A stretch of 64,000 nt of DNA, from the NCBI GenBank assembly GCA_958295735.1, contig OY282369.1, positions 2,518,983 to 2,582,982 on the forward strand. The letters run 5' to 3'. Source of the DNA: an uncultured Candidatus Cenarchaeum sp. (GTDB lineage Archaea; Thermoproteota; Nitrososphaeria; Nitrososphaerales; Nitrosopumilaceae). The notes under the pieces are model-generated. The model was not told the DNA's origin, searched no databases, and was given only the letters and a program-made list of their open reading frames with translations. Shown here piece after piece: positions 26,948 to 35,562 of this stretch. A program made the position numbers and the translations under genes. Numbering within the stretch: position 1 is the stretch's first letter; every line of letters begins with the position of its first letter.

Positions 26948-27490
26948 GTGGACGGGGGCGCGGCGTTCGGCATGCGGATGATGCGCGCCTCGGGCGCGGC
27001 GATCGAGGGCGCGGCGTTCGGCATGCGGATGATGCGCGCCTCGGGCGCGATGTTATTGGCCGCCGGCGTATTCTGCTTCGTCGCGAGCGGACTCGAGGAT
27101 ATTGGGATGATCGCGCAGGGGGTGTCATATGCGCCGATCGGGGTCGTGTTAATCGCGATGTCGCTGGCCCACGGGGGCGTTGCGTCCTGGACCAGGGATC
27201 CCGGCGCGGCCGGGGCCGGCGCGGCCGGGGCCGGCGCGGCCGGGGCCGGCGCGGCCGGGGCCGGCGCGGCCGGGGCCGGCGCGGCCGGGGCCGGCGCGGC
27301 CGGGGCCGGCGCGGCCGGGGCCGGCGCGGCCGGGGCCGGCGCGGCCGGGGCCGGCGCGGCCGGGGCCGGCGCGGCCGGGGCCGGCGCGGCCGGGGCCGGC
27401 GCGGCCGGGGCCGGCGCGGCCGGGGCCGGCGCGGCCGGGGGTATGGGGTCACGCACCCGTCAGTCACAGGCGCGAAAACGCCCTCGCTGA
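26948..27490 (+). CDS. Small two-TM membrane protein with expanded AAGAG tail
   Basis: Start GTG 26948; ttcaaacg at about 26919 serves as TATA, 28 bases upstream. N-terminus MDGGAAFGMRMMRASGA is duplicated in tandem (GGAAFGMRMMRASGA twice). Two hydrophobic helices follow (MLLAAGVFCFVASGLED and YAPIGVVLIAMSLAHGG), then a tail of about fifteen GAGAA units from a 15-bp minisatellite. The final residues (GSRTRQSQARKRPR) and the stop are encoded by a RepA element, so the tail end looks acquired. Helices and promoter resemble the gene at 27580: these are paralogs. Function unknown. Confidence 0.65.
   Translation: MDGGAAFGMRMMRASGAAIEGAAFGMRMMRASGAMLLAAGVFCFVASGLEDIGMIAQGVSYAPIGVVLIAMSLAHGGVASWTRDPGAAGAGAAGAGAAGAGAAGAGAAGAGAAGAGAAGAGAAGAGAAGAGAAGAGAAGAGAAGAGAAGAGAAGAGAAGAGAAGGMGSRTRQSQARKRPR
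27206..27440 (+). repeat. 15-bp minisatellite ggcgcggccggggcc, about 15 copies
   Basis: Perfect tandem copies with no stop in any frame, which produces long false open frames on both strands (RPGPA, RGRGR and PRPRR shadows). Confidence 0.95.
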
Positions 27491-27540
27491 TCCGGATTCG
27501 CGCCCGCGGGGCGGGGGATGCAGACCTCGTGCCGGGGCGC
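27441..27540 (+). repeat. RepA element, copy 1
   Basis: Dispersed element of about 90-100 bp starting GTATGGGGTCACGCACCCG. Its hairpin halves are GGCGCGAA (27469-27476) and TTCGCGCC (27497-27504), enclosing the conserved CGCTGATCCGG loop; it ends CAGACCTCGTGCCGGG. It overlaps the 3' end of the upstream gene and lies just before the TATA-like ttcaaatac of the gene at 27580. Confidence 0.85.
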
Positions 27541-27579
27541 GCGTGCAATGTTCAAATACGTGAAACGGGATGCGCGGCC

Positions 27580-27867
27580 GTGGGCGGGGACGCGGCAGCC
27601 GCGGGCGAAAGGAAGTGGACGAAGGAGGAACTGCGCACGCCGTACGTCACGGGCACGGGACTCTTGCTCACGGCCGTGCTCAGCTTCGCCACCGGTGGGC
27701 TCGAGATTTTTGTCGTGGGCGCGATCGGGGCGGTGGCCGCGGCGCTCGGGATCTTTTTACTCGTGGGAGCGCGGCTCGCCGCGGCCGAGGCGGCGGCTTC
27801 CTGCGCGGCCGGGGAGCCCGGGGCCGGCGCGGCCGGGGAGCCCGGGGCGCGCGCCGGCACGTCCTAG
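27580..27867 (+). CDS. Small two-TM membrane protein, paralog of 26948-27490
   Basis: GTG start 27580, 25 bases after ttcaaatac (27551-27559). 95 residues: polar start (GERKWTKEELRTPYVT), helix 1 (GTGLLLTAVLSFATGGLE), helix 2 (FVVGAIGAVAAALGIFLLVG), Ala-rich tail with two GEPGAGAAGEPGARAG units. The promoter block aatgttcaaa...(c/g)gggatgcg...ccGTG is nearly the same as before 26948, and the helix-loop-helix spacing matches, which supports an ancient duplication of gene plus promoter. Function unknown. Confidence 0.65.
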   Translation: MGGDAAAAGERKWTKEELRTPYVTGTGLLLTAVLSFATGGLEIFVVGAIGAVAAALGIFLLVGARLAAAEAAASCAAGEPGAGAAGEPGARAGTS

Positions 27868-27905
27868 GTGCAGGTTTTGGGCGCTGCCCCGGCGCAGCCG
27901 CGGCG

Positions 27906-27976
27906 GATGGTCCGTCACATGACTCGGATTTTGGGCGTGAAAAACCGCCTGCCGCGGGCGTGGTTGTGAAGTAGAC
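27906..27976 (+). repeat. RepB element, copy 1
   Basis: Dispersed element: ggtccgtcacatgactcgga, then TTTTGGGCGTGAAAAACCGCC, a GC core, and GGCGTGGTTGTGAAGTAGAC. Matches 42950-43030, 46798-46875 and 49285-49368 (minus). Confidence 0.75.
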
Positions 27977-27979
27977 AGG

Positions 27980-28240
27980 CGGCGGAACGACGGAGGCATG
28001 CCGCCGGCCCCGCCCGCGCGGGACTGGCCGGCGCGCGGCGCGCGGCGCGGGCGGCCCGCGCGAAAGGGGGGAAGCGGGCCCGATCCCGCCGCGGCCGGCG
28101 CCCCACCCGGCGGGGGGCGGCCGGCGGGGCCGCGGAATGCGGGGAGCGCGGCGCCCGGCTTCCGCCGGAGGCGGAGCGGGCGCCCGCGCCGGTTCTGCTC
28201 CTGGAAGGAGCGCGCGAAAAAGCGCGGCGCGCCGTCCTTC
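27980..28240 (+). pseudogene. Decayed copy of the zinc-motif gene at 33869
   Basis: DNA from gccggccccgcccgcgcggg to the block gccggttctgctc parallels 33850-34070 closely. The first CxxCG...FC motif is broken: the tgc codon of CEEC is kept but the second Cys reads Arg (AECGERGARLPP), and indels place the RRFC end in another frame (GRPRRFCSW). The TATA of the intact copy is not preserved (gatatacc is replaced by GC sequence). Confidence 0.6.
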
Positions 28241-28269
28241 AGCCCGCCGCGCGGCTCCCGCGGGGGCCG

Positions 28270-28432
28270 CCCCCGCGCGGATGCCCGGCCCCGCGCGCGC
28301 GGGCCCGGATCGGCGGGGCCGCCCCCGCGCGGATGCCCGGCCCCGCGCGCGCGGGCCCGGATCGGCGGGGCCGCCCCCGCGCGGATGCCCGGCCCCGCGC
28401 GCGCGGGCCCGGATCGGCGGGGCCGCCCCCGC
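28270..28432 (+). repeat. 52-bp tandem repeat, about three copies
   Basis: gcggatgcccggccccgcgc falls at 28277, 28329 and 28381. The period is not a multiple of three and no gene is apparent, so this array is probably non-coding. Confidence 0.9.
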
Positions 28433-28484
28433 GCGGCCCCGGCGCGGCCGCGGGTACACACTTACCTCCCCCCCCCCTCCCGGC

Positions 28485-28618
28485 GCCCCCCGCGCGCCCG
28501 GGCTGCCCCGATCGGCGCGCGCCGCGCGATCGCGGCCGGAGCGGGGATCCTTCGGCGGGCGGGCGCCGCCCCCCGCGCGCCCGGGCTGCCCCGATCGGCG
28601 CGCGCCGCGCGATCGCGG
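28485..28618 (+). repeat. Direct repeat pair, about 50 bp, 84 bp apart
   Basis: ccccgcgcgcccgggctgcc through the following gatcgcgg occurs at 28485-28534 and again at 28569-28618 with no obvious coding role. Confidence 0.85.
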
Positions 28619-29293
28619 CAGGGTTCGGGGCATTTTCGGCGCGCGGCCGCCCCGGTACGGCGCTCCGTCCCGATGCCTGACGCGGGCTGACGCCGCCCGC
28701 GCGCGCCCGGCAGATCCGCTGGGGCCGGTCAGGCGGACGCCGCTGCCGGAGCCGGCGCCCGCCCCGCCGCGGAGCCGGGCGGGCGCACCAGCCCGGATGC
28801 GGGGTCATCGAAGACGCACCAGTCGGGCCCGGCCCACGGGCCGGGGTCGAACATTTTCCAGTCGCGATTGCGGGCGATCTCGGTGAAGGCCCTGCCCGGG
28901 AACATGCCGTTCATGCGGGCGGTGCCCCCGATCGTGACCAGCTCGGAGAACGTCTTGCGCCCCTCCGGCGTGGAGATCTTGTGGTGCGCATTGCGCTGCG
29001 TCACTATGAGGTCGCGTATGGCGAGCTCGGCGGGGTTGTTGTGGGGCGGCATGCCGCGGAATCCCATGAACGTGAGCACGTGCGGCTCGGCGTTGGCGAG
29101 GTGCGTCTTCAGCTTGCCTTCCGGGTACGCCGACACGGCGTCGTGGAACTCCTTGGCCAGGTACGTCACGGTGAACGGCGCCAGCGTCTTGATGCCGTGT
29201 ATCTTGTGGTAGTACCCCTGCATCCAGTCGTGCCTCGCCTCGTCCCCCGGGTCGCCGTCCACGGCGACGGCCTCGCCCTTGGCGAGCAGGTGC

Positions 29294-31216
29294 GTAATAG
29301 CTCACGATTTTGAGGCAGTTTTGCCCGCATCCGCGTCCGCGTCCGCGGGCTCGGGGAACGGCCACGCCTCCCCGCCGGGCGCCGGCCCGGCCGCCGCGCG
29401 GCGGGACGCCTCCGGGGACCCCCTGTCCAGGTACTTGACGCAGAACTCGTAGAAGTTCAGGCCGTTCATCCTGCACGTCTCCTTCACGCTCATCAGCACC
29501 GCGTGGCCGCGCGCTCCCTTCCGCGAGCGGCTCCCGCCGGTGATGTTCCGTATGATCACGCTGAGCCGCAAGGCCCGCTCCGCCCTGTTGTTGTCGCTCG
29601 GGATGCCGGCCATTATGAACGTGAACGCGTGGTCCCTCTCGCGCTTCAGCCTCTTGACGAACCGCTTGCAGTTGGGCTCGTCGTAATCCTTGGAGATCAG
29701 CCTGTCCAGCCGGGCCAGGAGCCTGGCCGCCCCGCGCTTCCGCTCCTCCGGGTCCGCGCACGCGGCCACCTCGTGGGAATCGTGCAGCATCTTCTTGAAC
29801 GTGCGCGCGAAGCGCCAGAACTGGGGCCCGGGATCCTTTAACTCGAGGGTCTCTTTTACCTCGCGCAGGTAGTGCACGTGGCACTTTTGGTGCGAGTCCC
29901 CCACGTGGTTGTACGGGGGATGCGAGTCGCTGGTCATGGTGCCCTTGAATCCATCCAGCAGGGACAGCAGGACGGACGCGCCGCGCGAGTATTCGACCTT
30001 GAACACGGCGAACCGCTCGGCGACGAGCACCCACAGCCACGCGTTCGCGCCGTTGATCCGCCACGAGGTCTCGTCGCCGTTTATCGCTTTGGCCTTGCGC
30101 AGCATTCCCGCCATCGCCGCGTGCAGCGGCTCGAGCGCCCTGGCCGCCCTGCCCACCATCTTCACGATCGTCCCCGCCGCGACGTCGATGCCCAGCACCG
30201 TCCGGAATATGTCCGCTATGTTGCGGTATGACATGCCGCACATCTTGAGGCTGACCGCCGCCATCTGCGTGTTCAGGTCGTGCCTGCAGCCGGGCATGGC
30301 CCCGGGGGTGTGCGGCGTGTGCACCTTGTTGCACCGGGGGCAGCGCCTCTTGACCTTGTCGTACCTCACGTTCTCCGTCTCGATCTTCAGCCTTTTCACA
30401 GTGCGCGAGCACCTGCCTTCGATCCCCGCCAGCTCGCAGCCGCAGTCCTGGCACGCGCGCGGGTCGACCTCGACGATCCTGTCGGGCTCCTCGCAGATCT
30501 TCCAGGCGCCCCCCCTCTTCTTGGCCTCGCCCTTCTTGGCCTCGCCCTTCTTGGCCTCGCCCTTCTTGGCCTCGCCCTTCTTGGCCTCGCCCTTCTTGGC
30601 CCGCACGTTGGGCTTTGCCCTGATGAGCTTGGCCGAGACGGCGGAATTGATCTTCCTGGCCTGCACGAGATCCTCCTTCAGCCGCTTGTTTTCTTCCCCG
30701 TACGGGCACGGGCCGCCGCCGTGCGCTTTCTCGCACGCCTGCTCCTTCAGTTTTTTGTTCTCCTCCTTCAGCTCGCCGTTCTCCTTGCCGAGCTTCGCGA
30801 CCTCCGCGTCCCGCGCCGAGAGGGCCCTGCCGAGCTTCGCGACCTCCGCGTCCCGCGCCGAGAGGGCCCTGCCGAGCTTCGCGACCTCCGCGTCCCGCGC
30901 CGAGAGGGCCCTGCCGAGCTTCGCGACCTCCGCGTCCCGTGCCGAGAGGGCCTTCCTGCCGGCCCTCCTGCGGGAGCGCTTGGACTTCGTCATCTGCGTG
31001 GGGGTAAATATACGCAGCAATAAACTTACCCATTCGAGCCGTTCCGGGACGGCCAGGAAAGCCCGCTCCGGCCGAACGCCGTCGCGCAGCGCGGGATTTC
31101 GCGGGCGTGCCCGGAATGCTTGCCGATCTGCTTCAAAAGCGCGGGATTTTGCGGCCCTGCTTGGATCTCAAAGCCGCGGTTGCGAGGCAAATCGCCTCAA
31201 AATCGTGAGCTATTAC
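29294..31216 (-). mobile_element. Complete IS66-type insertion sequence, 1,923 bp
   Basis: Perfect 23-bp terminal inverted repeats (29294-29316 and 31194-31216, outer end GTAATAGCTCACGATTTTGA) flanked by the 8-bp direct repeat GCAGGTGC (29286-29293 and 31217-31224). An 8-bp duplication is the hallmark of the IS66 family. It carries one transposase gene (tnpC-like) and no visible tnpA or tnpB. Perfect ends and duplication indicate recent insertion. Confidence 0.95.
29302..30993 (-). CDS. tnpC: IS66 family transposase (TnpC-like, DDE)
   Basis: Start ATG 30993 ([12 protein letters not shown]), about 27 bases after tttattgc (31016-31025). 563 residues: N-terminal coiled coil made of four [14 protein letters not shown] repeats (42-bp units), five KKGEA repeats (15-bp units), zinc ribbon ([10 protein letters not shown]...RCPRCNKVH), and the DDE catalytic core ([28 protein letters not shown]). 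The C-terminus crosses into the left inverted repeat (GKTASKS). It cuts and joins DNA at the element ends. Intact; the expanded repeats in the coiled coil are unusual. Confidence 0.93.
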   Translation of the reverse strand: MTKSKRSRRRAGRKALSARDAEVAKLGRALSARDAEVAKLGRALSARDAEVAKLGRALSARDAEVAKLGKENGELKEENKKLKEQACEKAHGGGPCPYGEENKRLKEDLVQARKINSAVSAKLIRAKPNVRAKKGEAKKGEAKKGEAKKGEAKKGEAKKRGGAWKICEEPDRIVEVDPRACQDCGCELAGIEGRCSRTVKRLKIETENVRYDKVKRRCPRCNKVHTPHTPGAMPGCRHDLNTQMAAVSLKMCGMSYRNIADIFRTVLGIDVAAGTIVKMVGRAARALEPLHAAMAGMLRKAKAINGDETSWRINGANAWLWVLVAERFAVFKVEYSRGASVLLSLLDGFKGTMTSDSHPPYNHVGDSHQKCHVHYLREVKETLELKDPGPQFWRFARTFKKMLHDSHEVAACADPEERKRGAARLLARLDRLISKDYDEPNCKRFVKRLKRERDHAFTFIMAGIPSDNNRAERALRLSVIIRNITGGSRSRKGARGHAVLMSVKETCRMNGLNFYEFCVKYLDRGSPEASRRAAAGPAPGGEAWPFPEPADADADAGKTASKS

Positions 31217-31679
31217 GCAGGTGCCTGCAGCATCTCTGCAGATGCTGGAACCACGCGCGGTACGCCGGCAGCCCGTCGGCCACCACCGCCCTGCGGGACA
31301 GCCAGCCGAAGTGCTCCCTCAGGACCGCCGCCCCCCGGGTGGGCGCGAAGTGCACCCACACGGCGTTGCCCACGACGGCCACCCAGACGTAGCCGGTCTT
31401 GCCCAGCACGCCGATCTTGAACCCGGTCTCGTCCATGTGCACGAACATGCTCTCGCGGAACGCCCGCTTGATCTCCTCCAGCTGCTTCTTTGACGCGCCC
31501 GCCATGGCCCTCCGGGCCTTCGCCACGGCCGCCTCCGAGATGCGGAAGTAGAACGTGGACTCGATAAAGCCGGCGATCCTCGCGTCCGTGCAGCCCATCT
31601 CGAACAGCGCCATTATGAGGCCGAGCGCCCTCGGGCCGCACGAGGTGCCCTTCGGAAACGGCGCCTGGGCCTCGTAGTA

Positions 31680-32979
31680 TAGCCACGGAAATAAGTAACT
31701 GAGCTGGTCTTCGGCGGCGGAATAAGTAATTGAGCTAGTCTGGGGGCTGATTCGGGCCGTTTTTCGCGGGTGCCTCGCCCCTAGTCGCGAGGGATCAAAT
31801 TGCGCAATAATTAGGAAAAAACGCCCGGCCGATCCGGAACGTTCATTTAGATTGTTTTCGAGGGCACGGCATGCTGACCCGCGCGGAGCTCATGCACGCC
31901 CTCGCGACGGAAAAGGATCCGCGCAAGGTGACGAGGATCCACGGAATCTGCAGGATCGTGATCGAGAAGGAAAGCTACAGGGAAGTCGCGAGGATCATGT
32001 ACAAGTCGTACAACACGATCAGGGCGTGGCACGAGCGCTACCTGCGGGAAGGGCTCAAGGGCCTTAGCGATCGCCCCCGCCCCGGCCGCCCGCCCAAGAT
32101 AACAAACCGGAAGCTCACCGAATTCATGGAAGAGGGGGACACGCTGTCCAGGTTCCCGAAGCTGCTCGCGGAGAAGGTGAAGGAGAAGACCGGCATCGCG
32201 TACAGCGAGGGGGCGGTGCGCCGCAAGCTGCGCGACGGCGGCTATTCCCCCAAGGTCCCCGAGCCGGTGCACGCCAGGAGGGAGTCGGTCGAAAACGTAG
32301 CAAAGTGGCAAAAATGGCTGAAACATTGGCTCCAAAAGGCGGAAAACGACGGATTTCTGCCGTTCGTGGTGGACGAGAGCAGCCTGCTGCACGACTACCA
32401 GCCCAGGCGGAGCTTGTGGACGCTGGTCGGGAAGCGGGCCTACGAGTGGTACACGGGGAACCACACGCGCAGGATGATCTTCGGGGCGCTGTCCATGAAC
32501 GGCGACCAGGTGTTCATGAACGCGCAGAGGTTCGACACGGAGACGACGATCAAGTTCTTCAGGCGCGTGACGGCACGGCACGGCCCGGCGGCGCTGCTCG
32601 TGGACAGGGCGACGCCGCACCGATCGATCGGCACGAACGAGTTCGTAAAGGACAACGAGGGACTCGTGCGCATCGGGTACTTCCCCACCGGGTGGCCCGA
32701 ACTCAACCCGGTCGAATCCTGCTGGAACACGCTCAAGCGGCAGCCGCACGCGCACCAGGTCTACCCGACGGTGGACGCGAGGATCGCGAAGTCGATGGAA
32801 TACCTGAGGACGCACCGGTTCCACCTGGACGTCACGCGGTTTCTGTTCAGGGAGCCCGTCGCGAAGATCATCTGACGGCGCCGCGCGCGGTCGGGCCCCG
32901 CGCGTGCCGGCGCGCCGCGTCCGCAAAAACAACCCGAATGAACGCCCGCGATTAGCTCAGTTACTTATTTACGCGGCTA
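31680..32979 (+). mobile_element. Complete IS630-type insertion sequence, 1,300 bp
   Basis: Ends TAGCCACGGAAATAAGTAAC and, on the other strand, TAGCCGCGTAAATAAGTAAC; the inverted repeats differ at few positions. TA target duplication (31678-31679 and 32980-32981), as expected for IS630/Tc1. Excision with one TA restores the reading frame of the host IS66-like gene. A truncated sister copy starts at 51470 with the same end. Confidence 0.93.
31871..32875 (+). CDS. IS630 family transposase
   Basis: ATG 31871 lies 26 bases after catttagat (31842-31851). 334 residues: helix-turn-helix and winged-helix N-terminus (SYREVARIMYKSYNTIRAWH, GRPPKIT), then the DDE core: VVDESSLL, LLVDRATPHRS, and the IS630 signature GWPELNPVESCWNTLK. 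It ends FREPVAKII, 104 bp before the element end. Intact and probably active. The fragment at 51574-51920 is its close relative. Confidence 0.93.
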   Translation: MLTRAELMHALATEKDPRKVTRIHGICRIVIEKESYREVARIMYKSYNTIRAWHERYLREGLKGLSDRPRPGRPPKITNRKLTEFMEEGDTLSRFPKLLAEKVKEKTGIAYSEGAVRRKLRDGGYSPKVPEPVHARRESVENVAKWQKWLKHWLQKAENDGFLPFVVDESSLLHDYQPRRSLWTLVGKRAYEWYTGNHTRRMIFGALSMNGDQVFMNAQRFDTETTIKFFRRVTARHGPAALLVDRATPHRSIGTNEFVKDNEGLVRIGYFPTGWPELNPVESCWNTLKRQPHAHQVYPTVDARIAKSMEYLRTHRFHLDVTRFLFREPVAKII

Positions 32980-33868
32980 TACTTCTCGCACTTGCCGCAC
33001 CAGCCCGTCTCCACCTCGATCATCGCGGTGACCACGCGCCAGAACTGATCGAAGTCGTTGACCAGCTTTCGCCACCTGTCGAACTTCTCCAGGGGGCCGC
33101 AGCACACGGGGCACGTCAGGATCCCGCACTTCATGGTGAACTCGGGCTTGTTGCAGTGCGAGACGCCCTTGTGCCCTTGGGGCGGGCCCATCTTGCGCGG
33201 GGCGCCGCCGTCCGGAGCGGGCTTGCCGTCGGATCCGGCCCCGTCGCTCCCCTTGTAGCCCCGCTCCTTGCGCCAGGCGTTCCGCCGGGGGCCGTACGTG
33301 GTGAGGGACGACGAGGGCGCGTTCGGGCCGTCGCACACGGCAAGCCTGACCGCCTGCTCGGCGGCCTTGGCCTTCAGCCCGGAGTTCTCGGCTTCCAGCC
33401 AGGCGATCTTTTCCAACGCGGCCGCCAGTTCCTTGCGCAGCAGCGCCTGCTCCGTGGACTTGGCCTTCAGCATCGCGATCTCGGCCGCCCGCTCCGCGGC
33501 CTCGGCTTCCAGCCCGGCGATCTTTTCGAGCGAGGCCGCAAGTTCCTTGCGCAGCAGCGCCTGCTCCGTGGACTTGGCCTTCAGCATCGCGATCTCGGCC
33601 GCCCGCTCCGCGGCCTCGGCTTCCAGCCCGGCGATCTTTTCCAACGCGGCCGCCAGTTCCTTGCGCAGCAGCGCCACCCCGGATTCCGCCATGCCGGCAG
33701 GCCCAAACTCGCCACAATTATACAAATCGACCCTTAGGCCAGCCTAAGCTTGCGCGGCGCGCGGGCCCGCCCGGGCGGCCAAGTCGCGGCGGGAGGGGGG
33801 GGGGGGAGGTAAGTGTGTACGGCCGCGGCGGAACAACAGAGATATACCGCCGGCCCCGCCCGCCAAGA

Positions 33869-34636
33869 TTGGCCGGCGCGCGGGACGCGGCGCGGGCGGC
33901 CGGGCCGGCCCCGCGCGGCGGCCGGCGCGGGCGGCTTGCGCGAAAGGGGGGCGGCGGGCCCGATCCCGCCGGGCCCGGCGCGCGCCCCCCCGCGGCTGCG
34001 GAATGCGAGGAGTGCGGCGCCGGGCTCCCGCCGCCGGCGCGGCGCGGGCGCCGGCGCCGGTTCTGCGGGAAGAGATGCGCGGGCAGGCATCTCGCGGCCC
34101 GGCGCCGGCGCCGGGCTCCCGCCGCGCCCGCGGAATGCGAGGAGTGCGGCGCCGGGCTCCCGCCGCCGGTGCCGGCGCGGCGCGGGCCCCGGCGCCGGTT
34201 CTGCCCCGGGGGGGAATGCGCGGCCCGGCGGCTCGCGGCCCGGCGGCTCGCGGACGGCCGGCGCCGGGCGGCCGCCGCGCCCCCGCGCCCCCCCACGAGG
34301 GAGGCGCTGAGGGCCGCGCGGCGGGCCGCGCGGGCCACGGAATGCGAGGAGTGCGGCGCCGGGCTCCCGCCGCCGCCGCCGGGGCGGGGCGGGCCCGCGC
34401 CCCGGTTATGCACCGGGGAGGAGTGCGTAAGAGAGCGGCGCGCCCGCCGGCGGCGCCCGCCGGACGCCGAGTCCCGCAGGCGCTCGCGCGAGGCGCAGGA
34501 GCGCTACATGGCCAAGCCGGGGAACAGGGAGAGGCGCGACGAGTACAGGCGGAGGAGGTACCGCGAGGACCCCGAGTACCGCACGCGGGTGAGGGAGCGC
34601 GTGCGCCGGTACCAGGAGGCCAAGAAGCGCCGGTGA
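33869..34636 (+). CDS. Protein with three CxxCG-FC-C zinc motifs and a basic C-terminus
   Basis: TTG 33869 is preferred because gatatacc (33838-33846) lies 25-30 bases upstream; GTG 33815 in the same frame lies upstream of that box. 255 residues. Three copies of CEECGAGLPPP, each followed by an Arg-rich spacer and a second Cys pair (RRRRFCGKRC, RRRFCPGGEC, PRLCTGEEC): candidate treble-clef or ribbon zinc sites. The end is very basic and helical (ERYMAKPGNRERRDEYRRRR, then VRRYQEAKKRR), suiting nucleic-acid binding. A broken duplicate lies at 27980-28240. No specific family recognised. Confidence 0.7.
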   Translation: MAGARDAARAAGPAPRGGRRGRLARKGGGGPDPAGPGARPPAAAECEECGAGLPPPARRGRRRRFCGKRCAGRHLAARRRRRAPAAPAECEECGAGLPPPVPARRGPRRRFCPGGECAARRLAARRLADGRRRAAAAPPRPPTREALRAARRAARATECEECGAGLPPPPPGRGGPAPRLCTGEECVRERRARRRRPPDAESRRRSREAQERYMAKPGNRERRDEYRRRRYREDPEYRTRVRERVRRYQEAKKRR

Positions 34637-34743
34637 CGCGGCCGCCCCGTTCCCCGCATTCGCGCGGCGGCCCCGGCGCTCCGGCGGGCGCGCGGCATCC
34701 CGCGCCGCCAAAGGCCTAAATCGCGGGGGGCGCGCGGCGCCGC

Positions 34744-35454
34744 GTGCGGATCCACCTCCCCTCGCTCGCCGTAGGCTCGGCCGCCACGGCCGCCGTGCTG
34801 GCCGCGGCCCTCGCCGCGGCGGGCGGCCTCCAGGGCGCCGCGGAGGAGCCGGCCCTGCGGCTGGTGGGGCAGATCCCGCCGGGGGGCGCGGGCGGGATCC
34901 CCGCGGAGGCGCTGCTGGGGAACGCCCCCCCGCCCCTCGGCAGGGAGGACGCGCCGGTCACCATAGTCGAGTTCGGGGACTACCAGTGCTTCTACTGCAG
35001 CAAGTTCTTCAACGAGACGGAGCCCCTCATAGTGCGGGAGCACGTGGAGGCGGGGACCGTCCGGCTCGTCTTCAAGGACTACACGATAGTGGGGCCGGAC
35101 TCGGCCGAGGCGGCCCACGCGGCCCGCTGCGCGGCCGACCAGGGGCTGTTCTGGGAGTACCACGACGCGCTGTACGGGAGCTGGGCGGGGGAGAACACCG
35201 GGTGGGCCTCGGCGGGGGCCCTGGCCGGCATCGCCGAGGGAACGGGCCTGGACGCGGGCGCGTGGGCCGCCTGCATGGAGGGGGGCGACCACCGCGCGGC
35301 CGTGGAGGCCAGCAACGCCGACGCCCGGCTGCTGGGGCTGACCGGCACGCCGTCGTTCTTCGTGGTGGGGCCGGACGGGCGGGCGGCCGGGATCCACGGG
35401 GCCCAGCCGTACGGCGTCTTCGACGCGGCCATACGGGCCGCGCTGGGGGGCTAG
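34744..35454 (+). CDS. Secreted DsbA-family thioredoxin-fold oxidoreductase
   Basis: GTG 34744, about 28 bases after cctaaatcg (34711-34719). 236 residues: hydrophobic N-terminal segment (ATAAVLAAALAAAGGLQG) as signal or anchor; PVTIVEFGDYQCFYCSKFF carries the CxxC active site (C82-F-Y-C85); RLVFKDYTIVGPDS and the cis-Pro motif TGTPSFFVV follow, typical of DsbA-like proteins. It would form or shuffle disulfides outside the membrane, a plausible need for the secreted Cys-containing proteins here (giant proteins, CAP protein). It stands alone, with GC-rich repeats after it. Confidence 0.88.
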   Translation: MRIHLPSLAVGSAATAAVLAAALAAAGGLQGAAEEPALRLVGQIPPGGAGGIPAEALLGNAPPPLGREDAPVTIVEFGDYQCFYCSKFFNETEPLIVREHVEAGTVRLVFKDYTIVGPDSAEAAHAARCAADQGLFWEYHDALYGSWAGENTGWASAGALAGIAEGTGLDAGAWAACMEGGDHRAAVEASNADARLLGLTGTPSFFVVGPDGRAAGIHGAQPYGVFDAAIRAALGG

Positions 35455-35455
35455 G

Positions 35456-35526
35456 CGCCCCCCGATCCCGCCCCGCGCCCCGCCCCGCGCCCCCGATCCC
35501 GCCCCGCGCCCCGCCCCGCGCCCCCG
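35456..35526 (+). repeat. Short GC repeats of ccccgatcccgccccgcgcc type
   Basis: Two imperfect 33-bp units between the DsbA-like gene and the HMG-CoA synthase promoter. No coding role seen. Confidence 0.8.
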
Positions 35527-35533
35527 GTTAATC

Positions 35534-35543
35534 CTTTTATTTA
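35534..35543 (+). promoter_or_regulatory. TATA box of the HMG-CoA synthase gene
   Basis: cttttattta stands out in GC-rich sequence and lies 25 bases before GTG 35563, placing the transcript start at the codon. Confidence 0.7.
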
Positions 35544-35562
35544 GACCGGGGACGGACGTGGC

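Larger units (their letters stand above)
28729..33692 (-). pseudogene. IS66-like transposase gene interrupted by two IS elements
   Basis: Three separated minus-strand pieces form one gene: 33692-32982 (start ATG 33692, TATA tataattg near 33716-33723; coiled coil with a 38-residue repeat, then zinc motif CPVCC...CGKCEKY), 31677-31225 (YEAQAPFPKGTSCGPRALGL, HMDETGFKIGVLG, VVADGLPAYRAW) and 29285-28729 (HNNPAELAIRDLIVTQRNAH, TIGGTARMNGMFP, stop). Removing the IS630 element with one TA, and the IS66 element with one 8-bp repeat, restores a single frame of about 576 residues (joins KCEK-Y-YEAQ and CRHL-LAKGEAV). The transposase is inactivated by its guests. No terminal repeats were found for this outer element. 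Confidence 0.88.

Noticed and set aside
27204-27440. Possible CRISPR array
   Set aside because: Uninterrupted 15-bp tandem repeat without spacers; no cas genes in the window. The same holds for the other tandem arrays.
27469-27504. RepA as a C/D-box guide RNA
   Set aside because: CTGA is present in the loop, but no RUGAUGA C box at a fitting distance was found, and the hairpin layout differs.
28805-31033. 742-codon frame on the minus strand over the IS66 element
   Set aside because: Shadow of the real transposase in another frame, with no transposase motifs.
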